A stretch of DNA of 35,995 nucleotides. Origin: Alphaproteobacteria bacterium. Lineage in GTDB: Bacteria > Pseudomonadota > Alphaproteobacteria > CAAGCB01 > CAG-977. How positions within the stretch are numbered: position 1 is the first letter of the stretch; each line of letters opens with the position of its first letter. Positions 15,557-23,719 of the stretch are shown here, one piece after another. The DNA lies in the NCBI GenBank assembly GCA_900768875.1, contig CAAGEP010000008.1, forward strand, positions 1-35,995, written 5' to 3'. The position numbers and the translations under genes were made by a program. The notes beneath the pieces were generated by a model. It had not been told where the DNA came from. It saw only the letters and a list, made by a program, of their open reading frames with translations, and did no database searches.

Positions 15557-15835
15557 TTATTTCGCAACCGTGGAAATCGCATACTGCCAGAACGGATTGG
15601 CGAACAGCAAAATCATCGCGACGACGAAGCAGTAAATCCCCGACGTTTCGACAATCGCCAAAGAAATGAACATCGTGCGGGAAATCGATCCCGCTTCGTC
15701 GGGCTGCTGCGCCAAAGACGTCAACCCCGACGCCACCGCGTAGCCTTCCGCCAAACCGGCGGCGGACGCGCCGATGCTCAAACAAAATCCCGCGGTGAAA
15801 ATCGAAATGGAACCCAAAATAGCGACTAAATCCAT
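15557..15835 (-). CDS. atpE: N-type ATPase ring subunit c, predicted Na+-binding
   Basis: The 92-residue hairpin protein has two membrane helices joined by the polar loop AQQPDEA. Helix 2 carries the ion-binding carboxylate Glu63 in IVETSGIY. Thr64, Ser65 and Tyr68 match the sodium ligands known from the Ilyobacter tartaricus ring (Glu65, Ser66, Thr67, Tyr70). Helix 1 has Glu30 in AEGYA where Ilyobacter has Gln32, giving two carboxylates per site, a feature described for N-ATPase c subunits. Na+ translocation is therefore predicted; measured specificity is needed to exclude protons. Gene order a-c-b (atpB-E-F) is conserved. Confidence 0.95.
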   Translation of the reverse strand: MDLVAILGSISIFTAGFCLSIGASAAGLAEGYAVASGLTSLAQQPDEAGSISRTMFISLAIVETSGIYCFVVAMILLFANPFWQYAISTVAK

Positions 15836-15850
15836 AATACAGTCCTCCTG

Positions 15851-16579
15851 TTATTTTTCTAAAGTTTCGAGTGCTTGTTTTTTATTTTGAACGGCGGGCG
15901 GCTCGTCTTCGTCGTCATGGACGGACGAAACGTACATCAACGCCAGCATTGCAAAAATGTAAGCCTGAATCATCCCCGTAAACAGCCCCAGCACCTGCAT
16001 CGGCAAAGGCAGAATGAACGGAACCAGCATCAGACAAATCGAACCGATGATAACGCCCGACAAAACGTTGCCGAACAAACGGACGGCCATGGCGCCCGTC
16101 GACGTCAGTTCGCTTAACACATTGAACGGCAGCATGGCGGGCGACGGTTCAATGTATTTTTTCAAATACTTTTTCATCCCCGCGTTTTTAATGCCGAAGA
16201 ACGGAATTCCGATCAGCACCATAATCGCCAAAGCCCCCGTCGTGGACAGCGAAGCCGTCGGAGATTTGAATTCGGGAATCAGCGTCATCAGATTGCACGT
16301 CAGAATGAACAAAAACAGCGTCCCGATAAACGGCAGATAAGTCATTGCTTTTCCGCCTTTTGTCATTTCGTCGATTTGTCCGTAAATCAGTTTGACCATC
16401 ACTTCCATCGCGGTCTGCCAATGTGACACCTTGTCGCCCGTTTTCAGATTGCGGGTCGCCAGAAACGACACCAGCAGCAGCACCGCCATCACAATCCACG
16501 TCGACGCAATCGTCCAGTTGACGGGAAAGTTGACGTACGGCAGCACAAAAGCGATTTGCTGATCGTAAATTTCTAACAT
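15851..16579 (-). CDS. atpB: N-type ATPase subunit a
   Basis: 242 residues with about five or six membrane helices. The essential stator arginine lies in MAVRLFGNVLSG, followed by the conserved helix pair ending GMIQAYIFAMLALMYVSS. Subunit a forms the ion half-channels facing the c ring. The start overlaps the atpR stop by 7 bp, and atpE follows after a 15-bp gap. The C-terminal tail is acidic (HDDEDEPP) and cytoplasmic or peripheral. Confidence 0.95.
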   Translation of the reverse strand: MLEIYDQQIAFVLPYVNFPVNWTIASTWIVMAVLLLVSFLATRNLKTGDKVSHWQTAMEVMVKLIYGQIDEMTKGGKAMTYLPFIGTLFLFILTCNLMTLIPEFKSPTASLSTTGALAIMVLIGIPFFGIKNAGMKKYLKKYIEPSPAMLPFNVLSELTSTGAMAVRLFGNVLSGVIIGSICLMLVPFILPLPMQVLGLFTGMIQAYIFAMLALMYVSSVHDDEDEPPAVQNKKQALETLEK

Positions 16580-16872
16580 GCGGGTTTCTCCTTTGCCCTC
16601 AGTTGTTTTTTGACCGTGCGGACGATGACGAAGCGGGCGGCAAACAGCCCGACGACGCCCGCGAACAAAACCTGTTCGTCATAACGCGTCAAAACGAACA
16701 ATCCGCCTATCAGCCCGATGGACCGCAACAGCCAGCTGAAAAACAAAAACCGTTTTTTGTGTTCAACGGCTTTCAACCGCATAACCGACCAAAACAGCCC
16801 GCCGAAATACAGCGCGCCCATCACGGCGCCCGCCGCCAAACCGATTGAAACCGAAACGGGGTTCAGGTTCAT
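16573..16872 (-). CDS. atpR: N-type ATPase accessory membrane subunit AtpR
   Basis: 99 residues with three predicted membrane helices (VSIGLAAGAVMGALYFGGLFW, FSWLLRSIGLIGGLFVL, LFAGVVGLFAARFVIV). Conserved arginines sit within or near helices 2 and 3 (LLRS, AARF). AtpR occurs only in N-ATPase operons. Earlier proposals suggest that its membrane arginine interacts with the extra carboxylate of subunit c during assembly or ion selection. It overlaps atpQ upstream by 4 bp and atpB downstream by 7 bp. Confidence 0.9.
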   Translation of the reverse strand: MNLNPVSVSIGLAAGAVMGALYFGGLFWSVMRLKAVEHKKRFLFFSWLLRSIGLIGGLFVLTRYDEQVLFAGVVGLFAARFVIVRTVKKQLRAKEKPAC

Positions 16873-17288
16873 TGTTCCCCTCCGTCTTCTTCGAAAGTCT
16901 GCGTCCTTGCGTCGGCGTCGTCCTCCGCTTGGTCAACCAAAGCGTTGCGGCGGTTTTGTTCTTTTTGCGCGCGGTCGATTCCCTCGCGTTTCAGCCATTG
17001 CCACGCGCCGACCAGTCCGACCAGAAATCCCAGCAGCAGAAAGTTCAGCGTCCAAGACACCGACGCGGTTTTGTAATTCGCATCCATCCAGCGCCCCAGC
17101 ATCGCCCCCAAAAACGTCGGAATAGGAATGTTCCAGCCCAGCGCGCCCAGAAAAGACAGCCCCATGGCGGGTTTGAACGCGTCTTTGTCCGTTTTGTTGA
17201 CCAAGTGCCGCGACGCGCGGCGCGCCAGCCGTTCCGCCAAAGCGTTTTCGTTTTTAGCCTGCTCTTTTTTGGCGATTTCCAGATTCAT
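16869..17288 (-). CDS. atpQ: N-type ATPase accessory subunit AtpQ (AtpI/AtpZ-like)
   Basis: 139 residues. The core is the AtpI/AtpZ-type hairpin of two membrane helices (GWNIPIPTFLGAMLGRWMD, then WTLNFLLLGFLVGLVGAWQWL), flanked by a highly charged N-terminal arm and an acidic C-terminal tail (DQAEDDADAR). Relatives help assemble the c ring or carry Mg2+. AtpQ between atpC and atpR is a signature of the N-ATPase operon. Its stop overlaps the atpR start by 4 bp. Confidence 0.88.
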   Translation of the reverse strand: MNLEIAKKEQAKNENALAERLARRASRHLVNKTDKDAFKPAMGLSFLGALGWNIPIPTFLGAMLGRWMDANYKTASVSWTLNFLLLGFLVGLVGAWQWLKREGIDRAQKEQNRRNALVDQAEDDADARTQTFEEDGGEQ

Positions 17289-17292
17289 AAAG

Positions 17293-17709
17293 TTATCCTT
17301 TCAGCTGATCGGGCTGATTGTTGATGTTGCGCATGACGACGGCGCGGGTCAATCCGACCTCCAGCCGCGCCATGGCGGCGTTGACGGTTTTGCGGCTTTC
17401 CTCGTCCTTTTTGAATTCTTCCTTGATGGTGCGTGACAATTCTTCCAGATTGTCGCTGATGACGGCGCGGCGCACGGACAGCAGAACGGTCGCGTTGTCT
17501 TTGACCAAAATGCCGCTGTCGCAAGCCATGAAAACCTCCCGTTCGGGGTGTTCCGCGGGCGTGAAAGACGCAATCCCCGGCACGATGACGGTTACAAAGT
17601 CCGCGTGTTTCGGCAAAAACGTAAACGACCCGTCCAACGCTTCAAACCGAACGCGGGAAACCTGTTCGTCAACGACAATGCCTGCGGGGGTCAGAGTTTT
17701 CAGCCTCAT
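17293..17709 (-). CDS. atpC: N-type ATPase epsilon subunit
   Basis: 138 residues with the epsilon N-terminal beta-sandwich (VSRVRFEALDGSFTFLPKHADFVTVIVPG) and a C-terminal helical hairpin (about residues 90-130). Epsilon couples gamma to the c ring and regulates the enzyme. The start overlaps the atpD stop by 4 bp. Position second in the operon, right after beta, is typical of N-ATPases, whereas standard operons end with atpDC. Confidence 0.93.
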   Translation of the reverse strand: MRLKTLTPAGIVVDEQVSRVRFEALDGSFTFLPKHADFVTVIVPGIASFTPAEHPEREVFMACDSGILVKDNATVLLSVRRAVISDNLEELSRTIKEEFKKDEESRKTVNAAMARLEVGLTRAVVMRNINNQPDQLKG

Positions 17710-19118
17710 GCCGCGTTTTCCGCCTCCTTGAGCTTTTTGGCTTTTTCAATCGCGTCGTCAATCGTGCCGACCATATAGAACGCGTTTTCGGGCAAATCGT
17801 CGACTTCGCCCGACAAAATCTTTTCACAGCCCGTCAGCGTGTCGTCCAGCTCGACAGACTTGCCGTCCATGCCCGTAAAGTGCTTTGTCGTAAAGAACGG
17901 CTGAGTCAGAAAACGTTCCAGTTTACGGGCTTTCATCACGGTCTTTTGGTCGTTTTCGGGCAGTTCGTCAAAGCCCAGCATCGCGATGATGTCTTTCAAT
18001 TCCTCGTATTCCGCCAAAGTGCGGCGAACGGCGGTCGCAACCCGATAATGGCGTTCGCCGACGGTCAAAGGCGTCAGCATGTTCGACCCCGACGCCAGCG
18101 GATCGACGGCGGGATACAAGCCTTGCGACACCCGCGCGCGGGACAGAACGATGTTGGACGACAAATGCGCGAACGTGTGGCTTGCCGACGGGTCGGTCAA
18201 ATCGTCCGCGGGGACGTATACGGCTTGAATCGAGGTAATCGCCCCCGTCGCCGTCGAAGAAATGCGTTCCTGCAAAGACGCGATGTCGGTCGCCAAAGAC
18301 GGCTGATAGCCCACGCGCGACGGCATCTGTCCCATCAAAACAGAGATTTCCGACCCTGCCTGCACAAAGCGGAACACGTTGTCAATCAACAGCAAAACGT
18401 CCTGTTTTTTTTCGTCGCGGAAGTATTCCGCCATCGCCAAAGCCGCATGCGCCACGCGGAAACGAATCCCCGGCGCTTCGTTCATCTGTCCGAACATCAT
18501 AATCGTCTTGTCCAAAACGCCCGCGTCGCGCATTTCGCGGTACAGCTGTTCGCCTTCGCGGCAGCGTTCGCCGACGCCGCAGAACAGGGACACGCCTTCA
18601 TAGCGTCCGACCATGTTGTTAATCATTTCGGTAATCAGAACGGTTTTGCCCACGCCCGCGCCGCCGAACAGCCCCGCCTTTCCGCCGCGTTCCATCGGGG
18701 CAAGCAAGTCAATCGCCTTAATTCCCGACACAAAGACTTTGGAATCCACGCTGCGGCGCGCCAACGGCAAAGAATGATTGTGAATGGGGCGGCGTTCCGT
18801 TTCGCCGATACCCGCCCCGCCGTCAATGGTGTCGCCGAACACGTTGAACATTCTGCCCAAAATCTTGTCCCCGACAGGAACGGTCAGCATGTGTTCGGTG
18901 TCAAAGACTTCCTGTCCGCGCGCCAATCCGCGGGTCGGTCCCATCGCCAAAGCGCGGACGGTCTGTCCGTCCAAGTGCGCCTGCACTTCCAGCACCAAAT
19001 CGCCGACGCGCAGTTCGTTGAAAACGGCGGGCAAAAAATCGGGGAAAGAAATATCGACGACACTGCCTTGAATGGCGTGAATACGACCTGTGTTGCGGGG
19101 GGATTCAAGTTCTGTCAT
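17706..19118 (-). CDS. atpD: N-type ATPase beta subunit (catalytic)
   Basis: 470 residues, full length. It has the P-loop GGAGVGKT (152-159), the catalytic Glu184 in GVGERCREGEQLY (a Cys replaces the usual Thr in GERTREG), the Walker B aspartate in LLLIDNVFRF, and a GMDELPEN-like stretch (FDELPENDQ) where other beta subunits have DELSEED. It forms the catalytic sites of F1. AAGGA precedes the ATG. A 63-bp gap separates it from the AAA+ gene upstream, the largest gap in this cluster, so an internal promoter is possible. It is first in atpDCQRBEFAG. Confidence 0.97.
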   Translation of the reverse strand: MTELESPRNTGRIHAIQGSVVDISFPDFLPAVFNELRVGDLVLEVQAHLDGQTVRALAMGPTRGLARGQEVFDTEHMLTVPVGDKILGRMFNVFGDTIDGGAGIGETERRPIHNHSLPLARRSVDSKVFVSGIKAIDLLAPMERGGKAGLFGGAGVGKTVLITEMINNMVGRYEGVSLFCGVGERCREGEQLYREMRDAGVLDKTIMMFGQMNEAPGIRFRVAHAALAMAEYFRDEKKQDVLLLIDNVFRFVQAGSEISVLMGQMPSRVGYQPSLATDIASLQERISSTATGAITSIQAVYVPADDLTDPSASHTFAHLSSNIVLSRARVSQGLYPAVDPLASGSNMLTPLTVGERHYRVATAVRRTLAEYEELKDIIAMLGFDELPENDQKTVMKARKLERFLTQPFFTTKHFTGMDGKSVELDDTLTGCEKILSGEVDDLPENAFYMVGTIDDAIEKAKKLKEAENAA

Positions 19119-19181
19119 CGTATATCCTTTTCGTTAATGGCTCTTTCAGATATTCAAGGATGCCTGTTTTCCGCCGATTGT

Positions 19182-21284
19182 TCAACCTTTATTTTCGGGG
19201 ATAGAAGGCGGCAAAGACGGCGGCGTTTCTGGCTCGGTGTTCGATTCCGCGGCGGGTTCGGGCGGCGGAGCGGGCGGATGCGCCATCATCGACGCGGGCA
19301 TTTTCGGCACGCCCGCTTTACCCAAAGTGGACTTAAAGCCCTTGATAACGGGGATTTTGATGCGTTTGACGGGCGCGGCGTCGGGGTTGGGGATGCCGCC
19401 CTGCTGACGCGCCGCCTGCATTTGCGCGCGTTTCCAAGCGGGCAAGTCTTCGTCTTCGTTGCCCGTTTCGTTCAGTTTGAACGTCGGCGGCGGAGGCGGA
19501 CGATCATCCACGTTGTCATCCATTTTGGCTTCGACGGTAACGGCTTCCTCGATTTGCTTACTTTGCTCTTCGGGCGACAAGACGACGATTTCGACGCCTT
19601 TTTTGTCTTTCGGACGAACGATTTTGACCAAATCGTCGGGTCCGACTTTGTCGTACATCATCAAAACCGCCAGCGGATTTTCAATATGGTGCTGAATCAG
19701 GCGTTTGATTTCACGCACGCCGTTTTTGGCGATAAAGACTTCGTCCGCGAACCATTTGCGCGCTTCCAAAGTCAGTTCCGCGCGGATGTTGACGGCTTTG
19801 GCGCGCTTGACAAACTTGTTCAAGTGAATGTCCACGATTGCCAGCAGGTTTTCTTCCGCCAATCCGTGGAACGGAATGATGTCGTCGATACGGGCAAGGA
19901 ATTCGGGACGCAAGTTTTTGCGCAGGAACTCCATACGCTGATAGCGCGGCAAATTCGCACCCAAGTTCGATGTCATAATCACCACCGTGTTGCGGAAATC
20001 GACCGTCAAGCCCTTGCCGTCCGTCAATCGCCCTTCATCCAGCAACTGCAGCATCAGGTTCAGAATCTCGCTGTGCGCTTTTTCCATTTCGTCGAACAAA
20101 ACCACTTGGTAGGGACGCAAGCGCACGGCTTCGGTCAAAACACCGCCCTGTTCGAATCCGGGCGTCCCCGGCGGAGGTCCCAACAAACGCTGAACGGACA
20201 CTTTTTCCATGTATTCGGACATATCCAAGCGCAGCAAAGCCGTTTCGTCATCGAACAAAAATTCGGACAAAGCCTTTGCCAATTCGGTTTTACCGACGCC
20301 CGTCGTACCGATGAACAAAAACGTGCCCAAAGGACGGTTCGGATCCTGCAAGCCCGACTTCATACGCCTGACCGCGCCCGAAATGACGGAAATCGCTTCG
20401 GGCTGACCGATAACACGGCGTCCCAAAAAGTTTTCAAGGTCGATAAGGCGTTTTTTGTCCTCGGCATCAACCTTGTCCATCGGAATCCCCGTCCATGCGG
20501 AAATGATGTTCGCGACGTGCTGTTTGTTCAAAACGGTATCGTTCGTTTTCTTTTCGTCCAAGTCCATCATCAAGCCCGTGGCGGCTTCGTCCAGCAAGTC
20601 AATCGCCTTTTCGGGGAACAAACGGGATTTGACGTAACGCCCCGCCATCGAAACGGCGTTCTGCACGATGTCGTCCGCGATTTGGATTTGGTATTTTTTC
20701 TCCAAATGTTTGCCCAGCCCGCGCAAGATGTCCGTCGTTTCCGCGGGCGTCGGTTCTTCGACGTACATGGTTTGCAGACAGCTCATCAAATCGGGGTCTT
20801 GTTCGATATACTGTTTAAACGCGTTCAGTTCGGCTTCGACGACGCACTTAATCCCGCCGTCCAGAACTTTCGGCTTTAAAAACTTGGGGATTTCGGGGTT
20901 GCCGTTCGGCGTGCGCGCCAGAAATCCCAAGTCGTTGATGTACAGAATCATCCTGTCGCCCGCGGCTTGGATTTGCTGGAACGCTTCTTTCAAGTGTTCT
21001 TCGTATTCCGCCTGTGTTTTGGAATCAATCATCATCGTCGCGATGTCGACGCCGACCAGACTGCGCCCCTGCAGTTTCGGCGGCACGCGGTTTTCAGCCA
21101 GCGCTTTGGCGAACCCTTCGACAATCGACGTTTTGCCGATACCCGTCGGTCCCAGCAGCATGGGGTTGTTTTTCGTGTCGCGCAGCAAAATGTGCATGAC
21201 GCGGCGCTGTTCCTTTTCACGCCCGATAACCGGCTTCAGCGTGCCGTTTTTGGCTTTTTCGGTATAGTCGATAATATAGCTCAC
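19182..21284 (-). CDS. ClpA/ClpB-like double-AAA+ protein with degenerate first domain and proline-rich tail
   Basis: 700 residues starting at GTG, which overlaps the dapF stop (GTGA). It has two AAA+ domains but no Clp N-domain and no ClpB middle coiled coil. AAA-1 keeps the P-loop GPTGIGKT (45-52) but has ILYIND (Asn117-Asp118) where Walker B should be DE. The arginine-finger positions read MSCLQ (167-171) instead of ERRFQ. Pore loop 1 reads KTQA (89-92) instead of KYRG. AAA-2 looks active: GTTGVGKT (326-333), VVLFDE (394-399), arginine finger Arg465. Its pore loop reads GTPGF (373-377) instead of GYVGY. No IGL-type ClpP-docking loop was seen. Residues 595-700 are proline-rich. Function unknown; threading of protein substrates in the usual way looks unlikely. 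Confidence 0.88.
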   Translation of the reverse strand: MSYIIDYTEKAKNGTLKPVIGREKEQRRVMHILLRDTKNNPMLLGPTGIGKTSIVEGFAKALAENRVPPKLQGRSLVGVDIATMMIDSKTQAEYEEHLKEAFQQIQAAGDRMILYINDLGFLARTPNGNPEIPKFLKPKVLDGGIKCVVEAELNAFKQYIEQDPDLMSCLQTMYVEEPTPAETTDILRGLGKHLEKKYQIQIADDIVQNAVSMAGRYVKSRLFPEKAIDLLDEAATGLMMDLDEKKTNDTVLNKQHVANIISAWTGIPMDKVDAEDKKRLIDLENFLGRRVIGQPEAISVISGAVRRMKSGLQDPNRPLGTFLFIGTTGVGKTELAKALSEFLFDDETALLRLDMSEYMEKVSVQRLLGPPPGTPGFEQGGVLTEAVRLRPYQVVLFDEMEKAHSEILNLMLQLLDEGRLTDGKGLTVDFRNTVVIMTSNLGANLPRYQRMEFLRKNLRPEFLARIDDIIPFHGLAEENLLAIVDIHLNKFVKRAKAVNIRAELTLEARKWFADEVFIAKNGVREIKRLIQHHIENPLAVLMMYDKVGPDDLVKIVRPKDKKGVEIVVLSPEEQSKQIEEAVTVEAKMDDNVDDRPPPPPTFKLNETGNEDEDLPAWKRAQMQAARQQGGIPNPDAAPVKRIKIPVIKGFKSTLGKAGVPKMPASMMAHPPAPPPEPAAESNTEPETPPSLPPSIPENKG

Positions 21285-22087
21285 GCAAAGACCTCCCCTT
21301 CAAAAGCGCAATGCGTCGCGCCCGTCATCAGAATATCGCCGTTATCGTCCCATTCGACAATCAAAGCGCCGCCGTCCATTTTGATTTCGGCTTTGCGCGC
21401 GCTCAAATTCCGGCGCGCCGCCGCCGTCAAAGTCGCGCACGCCCCCGTGCCGCAAGCTTCGGTAATTCCCGCGCCGCGCTCCCATACCCGCATACGGATA
21501 AGGTCGGGTTTGACAACCTGAGCGAACTCGACGTTCGCGCGTTCGGGAAACATCGGATGCGTTTCGACAAAGCGTCCCCACTTGGCGACGTCGAAAGCCT
21601 CGACATCGTCGACAAAGAAAACCGCATGGGGATTGCCCATCGACACACAGCACGGTTCGGGCAAATCGGCGGAAATTCCTTTAACCGCCAAAGTGTCTTG
21701 GTTTTCGGCAATCGGAATTTCGTCCCAATTCAAACGCGGCTTGCCCATATTGACGGTGGTCAGCCCGTTTTCCGCGCGCCAAGCTTTCAGCAGCTTGCCG
21801 TCGGGGGCTTCCATTGTCAGCGAATCGACGCCCTTTTCGTCCATCAGCAGTTTTGCCGTACAGCGCGAACCGTTGCCGCACGCGCCCGCCGACGACCCGT
21901 CCGCGTTGAAAAACAGGATTTTGACATCGGCTTTGTCCGACGGCTTCAGCACTATCAGCTGATCGAATCCGACACCCGTTTTGCGGTTGCCGACGGCTTT
22001 GATTTGCTCCGCCGTCAAATCGACGTCGCGCATAATCACGAAATCGTTGCCCAAGCCGTCCATTTTGATAAAGGGGATTTTTGTCAT
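21281..22087 (-). CDS. dapF: Diaminopimelate epimerase
   Basis: From the ATG at 22087 (MTKIPFIKMDGLGNDFV) the product has 268 residues, normal for DapF. The longer open frame lacks family sequence. Two catalytic cysteines are present: Cys70 in AGACGNGSRC and Cys212 in EACGTGACA. It interconverts LL- and meso-diaminopimelate for lysine and peptidoglycan. The start overlaps the dapL stop by 4 bp (ATGA), and its own stop overlaps the AAA+ gene start. Confidence 0.97.
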   Translation of the reverse strand: MTKIPFIKMDGLGNDFVIMRDVDLTAEQIKAVGNRKTGVGFDQLIVLKPSDKADVKILFFNADGSSAGACGNGSRCTAKLLMDEKGVDSLTMEAPDGKLLKAWRAENGLTTVNMGKPRLNWDEIPIAENQDTLAVKGISADLPEPCCVSMGNPHAVFFVDDVEAFDVAKWGRFVETHPMFPERANVEFAQVVKPDLIRMRVWERGAGITEACGTGACATLTAAARRNLSARKAEIKMDGGALIVEWDDNGDILMTGATHCAFEGEVFA

Positions 22088-23283
22088 AAGCTCATTTTCC
22101 CGATACGTTCCAAAGCTTTCAGCGTGTTTTCGCGCGTTCCGAACGACGTCAGGCGGACATAGCCTTCCCCGCACGCGCCGAAGCCGCTGCCCGGCGTGCA
22201 GACCAGCTGAGCGTCATGCAAAAGTTTTTCAAAGAACATCACCGACGTCATTCCCGCCGGAGTCGCCAGCCAGATATAAGGCGCGTCTTTGCCGCCGTAC
22301 ACGGTAAAGCCCTTGGCTTGCAGTCCTTCGCGAATCAAGCGCGCGTTTTCCATATAATAGTCGGTCATCGCCTTGACTTCGCGTTTGCCTTCGTCGGAAA
22401 ACACGGCTTCGGCGGCGCGCTGAATAACGTAAGCGACACCGTTGAATTTCGTGCAGTGGCGACGGCTCCACAGCGGGTTCAGCTCGACCTCCGCCCCCGA
22501 CGGCGCCATTGCTTTCAACGCGTGGGGAACGACCATGTAAGCGCACCGAACGCCCGTAAAGCCCGCCGTTTTGGAAAACGACCGCAGTTCGATGGCGACT
22601 TCTTTCGCACCGTCGATTTCGTAAATGCTGTGCGGAATGCCGTCCGTGCGGATGTATTCCTTGTACGCGGAATCAAAGATGATGATTGCTTTGTTTTGTT
22701 GAGCATAGCGCACCCATTGGGTCAATTCCTCTTTGGTCATGACCGAACCCGTCGGGTTGTTGGGCGAACACAGATAAATCAAATCGCACGCCGTTTTGGG
22801 CAGAGCGGGCGAAAATCCCGATTCGCGCGTGCAGGGCAAAAACGTCAAAGAACGCCCCGCCATGATGTTCGTGTCGCGGTAAACGGGATACACGGGATCG
22901 GGAATGGCGACTTTCGCCGTCGTGTCAAAGATTTCCTGAATGTTGCCGACATCGCATTTCGCGCCGTCGGACACAAAGACTTCGTCCGCCGCAATATCGA
23001 CGCCGCGCGCCTTGTAATCGTTATCGACAATCGCCTGACGCAAAAATTCGTAGCCCTGCTCCGGACCGTAGCCGCGCATGGTTTCGACCGCGCCCATTTC
23101 GTCGGCGGCTTTGTGCATCGCTTTGATGCACGCGGCGGGAATGGGCTGCGTTACATCGCCGATGCCCAGACTGATAACTTCGGCGGCGGGGTTTTGTTCC
23201 TTGTACGCCTTGATTTTACGGGCGATTTCCTGAAACAGATAGTTGGCGGACAAATCAAAATAATAAGGGTTTGCTTTAATCAT
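22084..23283 (-). CDS. dapL: LL-diaminopimelate aminotransferase
   Basis: From the ATG at 23283 (AAGG six bases upstream) the protein has 399 residues beginning MIKANPYYFDL. It is a fold-type I PLP enzyme of the DapL group: the PLP lysine is Lys238 in RSFSKTAGFTGVRCAY, and YLCSPNNPTGSVMTKEEL and IPDPVYPVY are conserved. It converts tetrahydrodipicolinate directly to LL-diaminopimelate with glutamate as donor, bypassing DapD, DapC and DapE. The next gene, dapF, takes the product. DapL is known mainly from plants, Chlamydiae, spirochaetes and some deltaproteobacteria and archaea; it is uncommon in Alphaproteobacteria. Confidence 0.95.
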   Translation of the reverse strand: MIKANPYYFDLSANYLFQEIARKIKAYKEQNPAAEVISLGIGDVTQPIPAACIKAMHKAADEMGAVETMRGYGPEQGYEFLRQAIVDNDYKARGVDIAADEVFVSDGAKCDVGNIQEIFDTTAKVAIPDPVYPVYRDTNIMAGRSLTFLPCTRESGFSPALPKTACDLIYLCSPNNPTGSVMTKEELTQWVRYAQQNKAIIIFDSAYKEYIRTDGIPHSIYEIDGAKEVAIELRSFSKTAGFTGVRCAYMVVPHALKAMAPSGAEVELNPLWSRRHCTKFNGVAYVIQRAAEAVFSDEGKREVKAMTDYYMENARLIREGLQAKGFTVYGGKDAPYIWLATPAGMTSVMFFEKLLHDAQLVCTPGSGFGACGEGYVRLTSFGTRENTLKALERIGKMSL

Positions 23284-23300
23284 TTTACACCTTAAATCAA

Positions 23301-23588
23301 TCAAGCGTTTTTCAAAACGGGCGCGTCGTAGACCTGCTGAGGTTCGCCGTCGGCGTCCAGCTCGCACACTAAAATTTGAGGGGATTGTTCTATTTTTTCA
23401 CGCACGGAATCGGGAATATGCTCCAACGAAATCCGCGGCGTGTCGGCAGAACGGAACAAAAAAGCGTCCGAATTCTGCAACGTGAAAAACGGGTCTTTCG
23501 CCAATCCCCCGATGCCGCTGAACATCAGCACGGGTTCGTCCCCGTCGTTGGTCGTAAAGTCATAATCCCGCAATTTGATGACAGTCAT
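23301..23588 (-). CDS. Hypothetical protein, 95 residues, upstream of dapL
   Basis: No family recognised. The protein is small, acidic and soluble, with no signal peptide. It has a beta-rich look (MTVIKLRDYDFTTNDGDEPVLMFSGIGG, DAFLFRSADTPRISLEHIPD). The start has AAGGAC seven bases upstream. The stop lies 17 bp before the dapL start, so it is probably the first gene of the dapL-dapF operon. Confidence 0.75.
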   Translation of the reverse strand: MTVIKLRDYDFTTNDGDEPVLMFSGIGGLAKDPFFTLQNSDAFLFRSADTPRISLEHIPDSVREKIEQSPQILVCELDADGEPQQVYDAPVLKNA

Positions 23589-23666
23589 GTTACCGTCCTT
23601 TATCCTTTAACTTTTCAAACAGTTCAGTCTAATCGAATTTTTCCCCTTTGCAAAGGATTAAGTAAC

Positions 23667-23695
23667 AAAAACGGCTCCGCTAAAAAACGGAGCCG
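23667..23695 (-). terminator. Terminator downstream of the repeat-protein gene
   Basis: CGGCTCCG (23672-23679) and CGGAGCCG (23688-23695) form an 8-bp GC-rich stem. Five Ts follow on the minus strand. It separates the gene at 23720 from the 23588-11986 cluster. Confidence 0.85.
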
Positions 23696-23719
23696 CTCGA
23701 ATTTTTTTCGTATACCCGA

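Noticed and set aside
17880..20879. 999-codon open frame on the plus strand
   Set aside because: It is antisense to atpD and the AAA+ gene, both of which have clear family motifs. The translation is rich in Arg/Gln/His/Phe with no domain. The coding strand rarely uses codons whose complement is a stop, which leaves long antisense frames.
22216..23295. 359-codon open frame antisense to dapL
   Set aside because: Shadow frame; dapL on the other strand has all catalytic residues.
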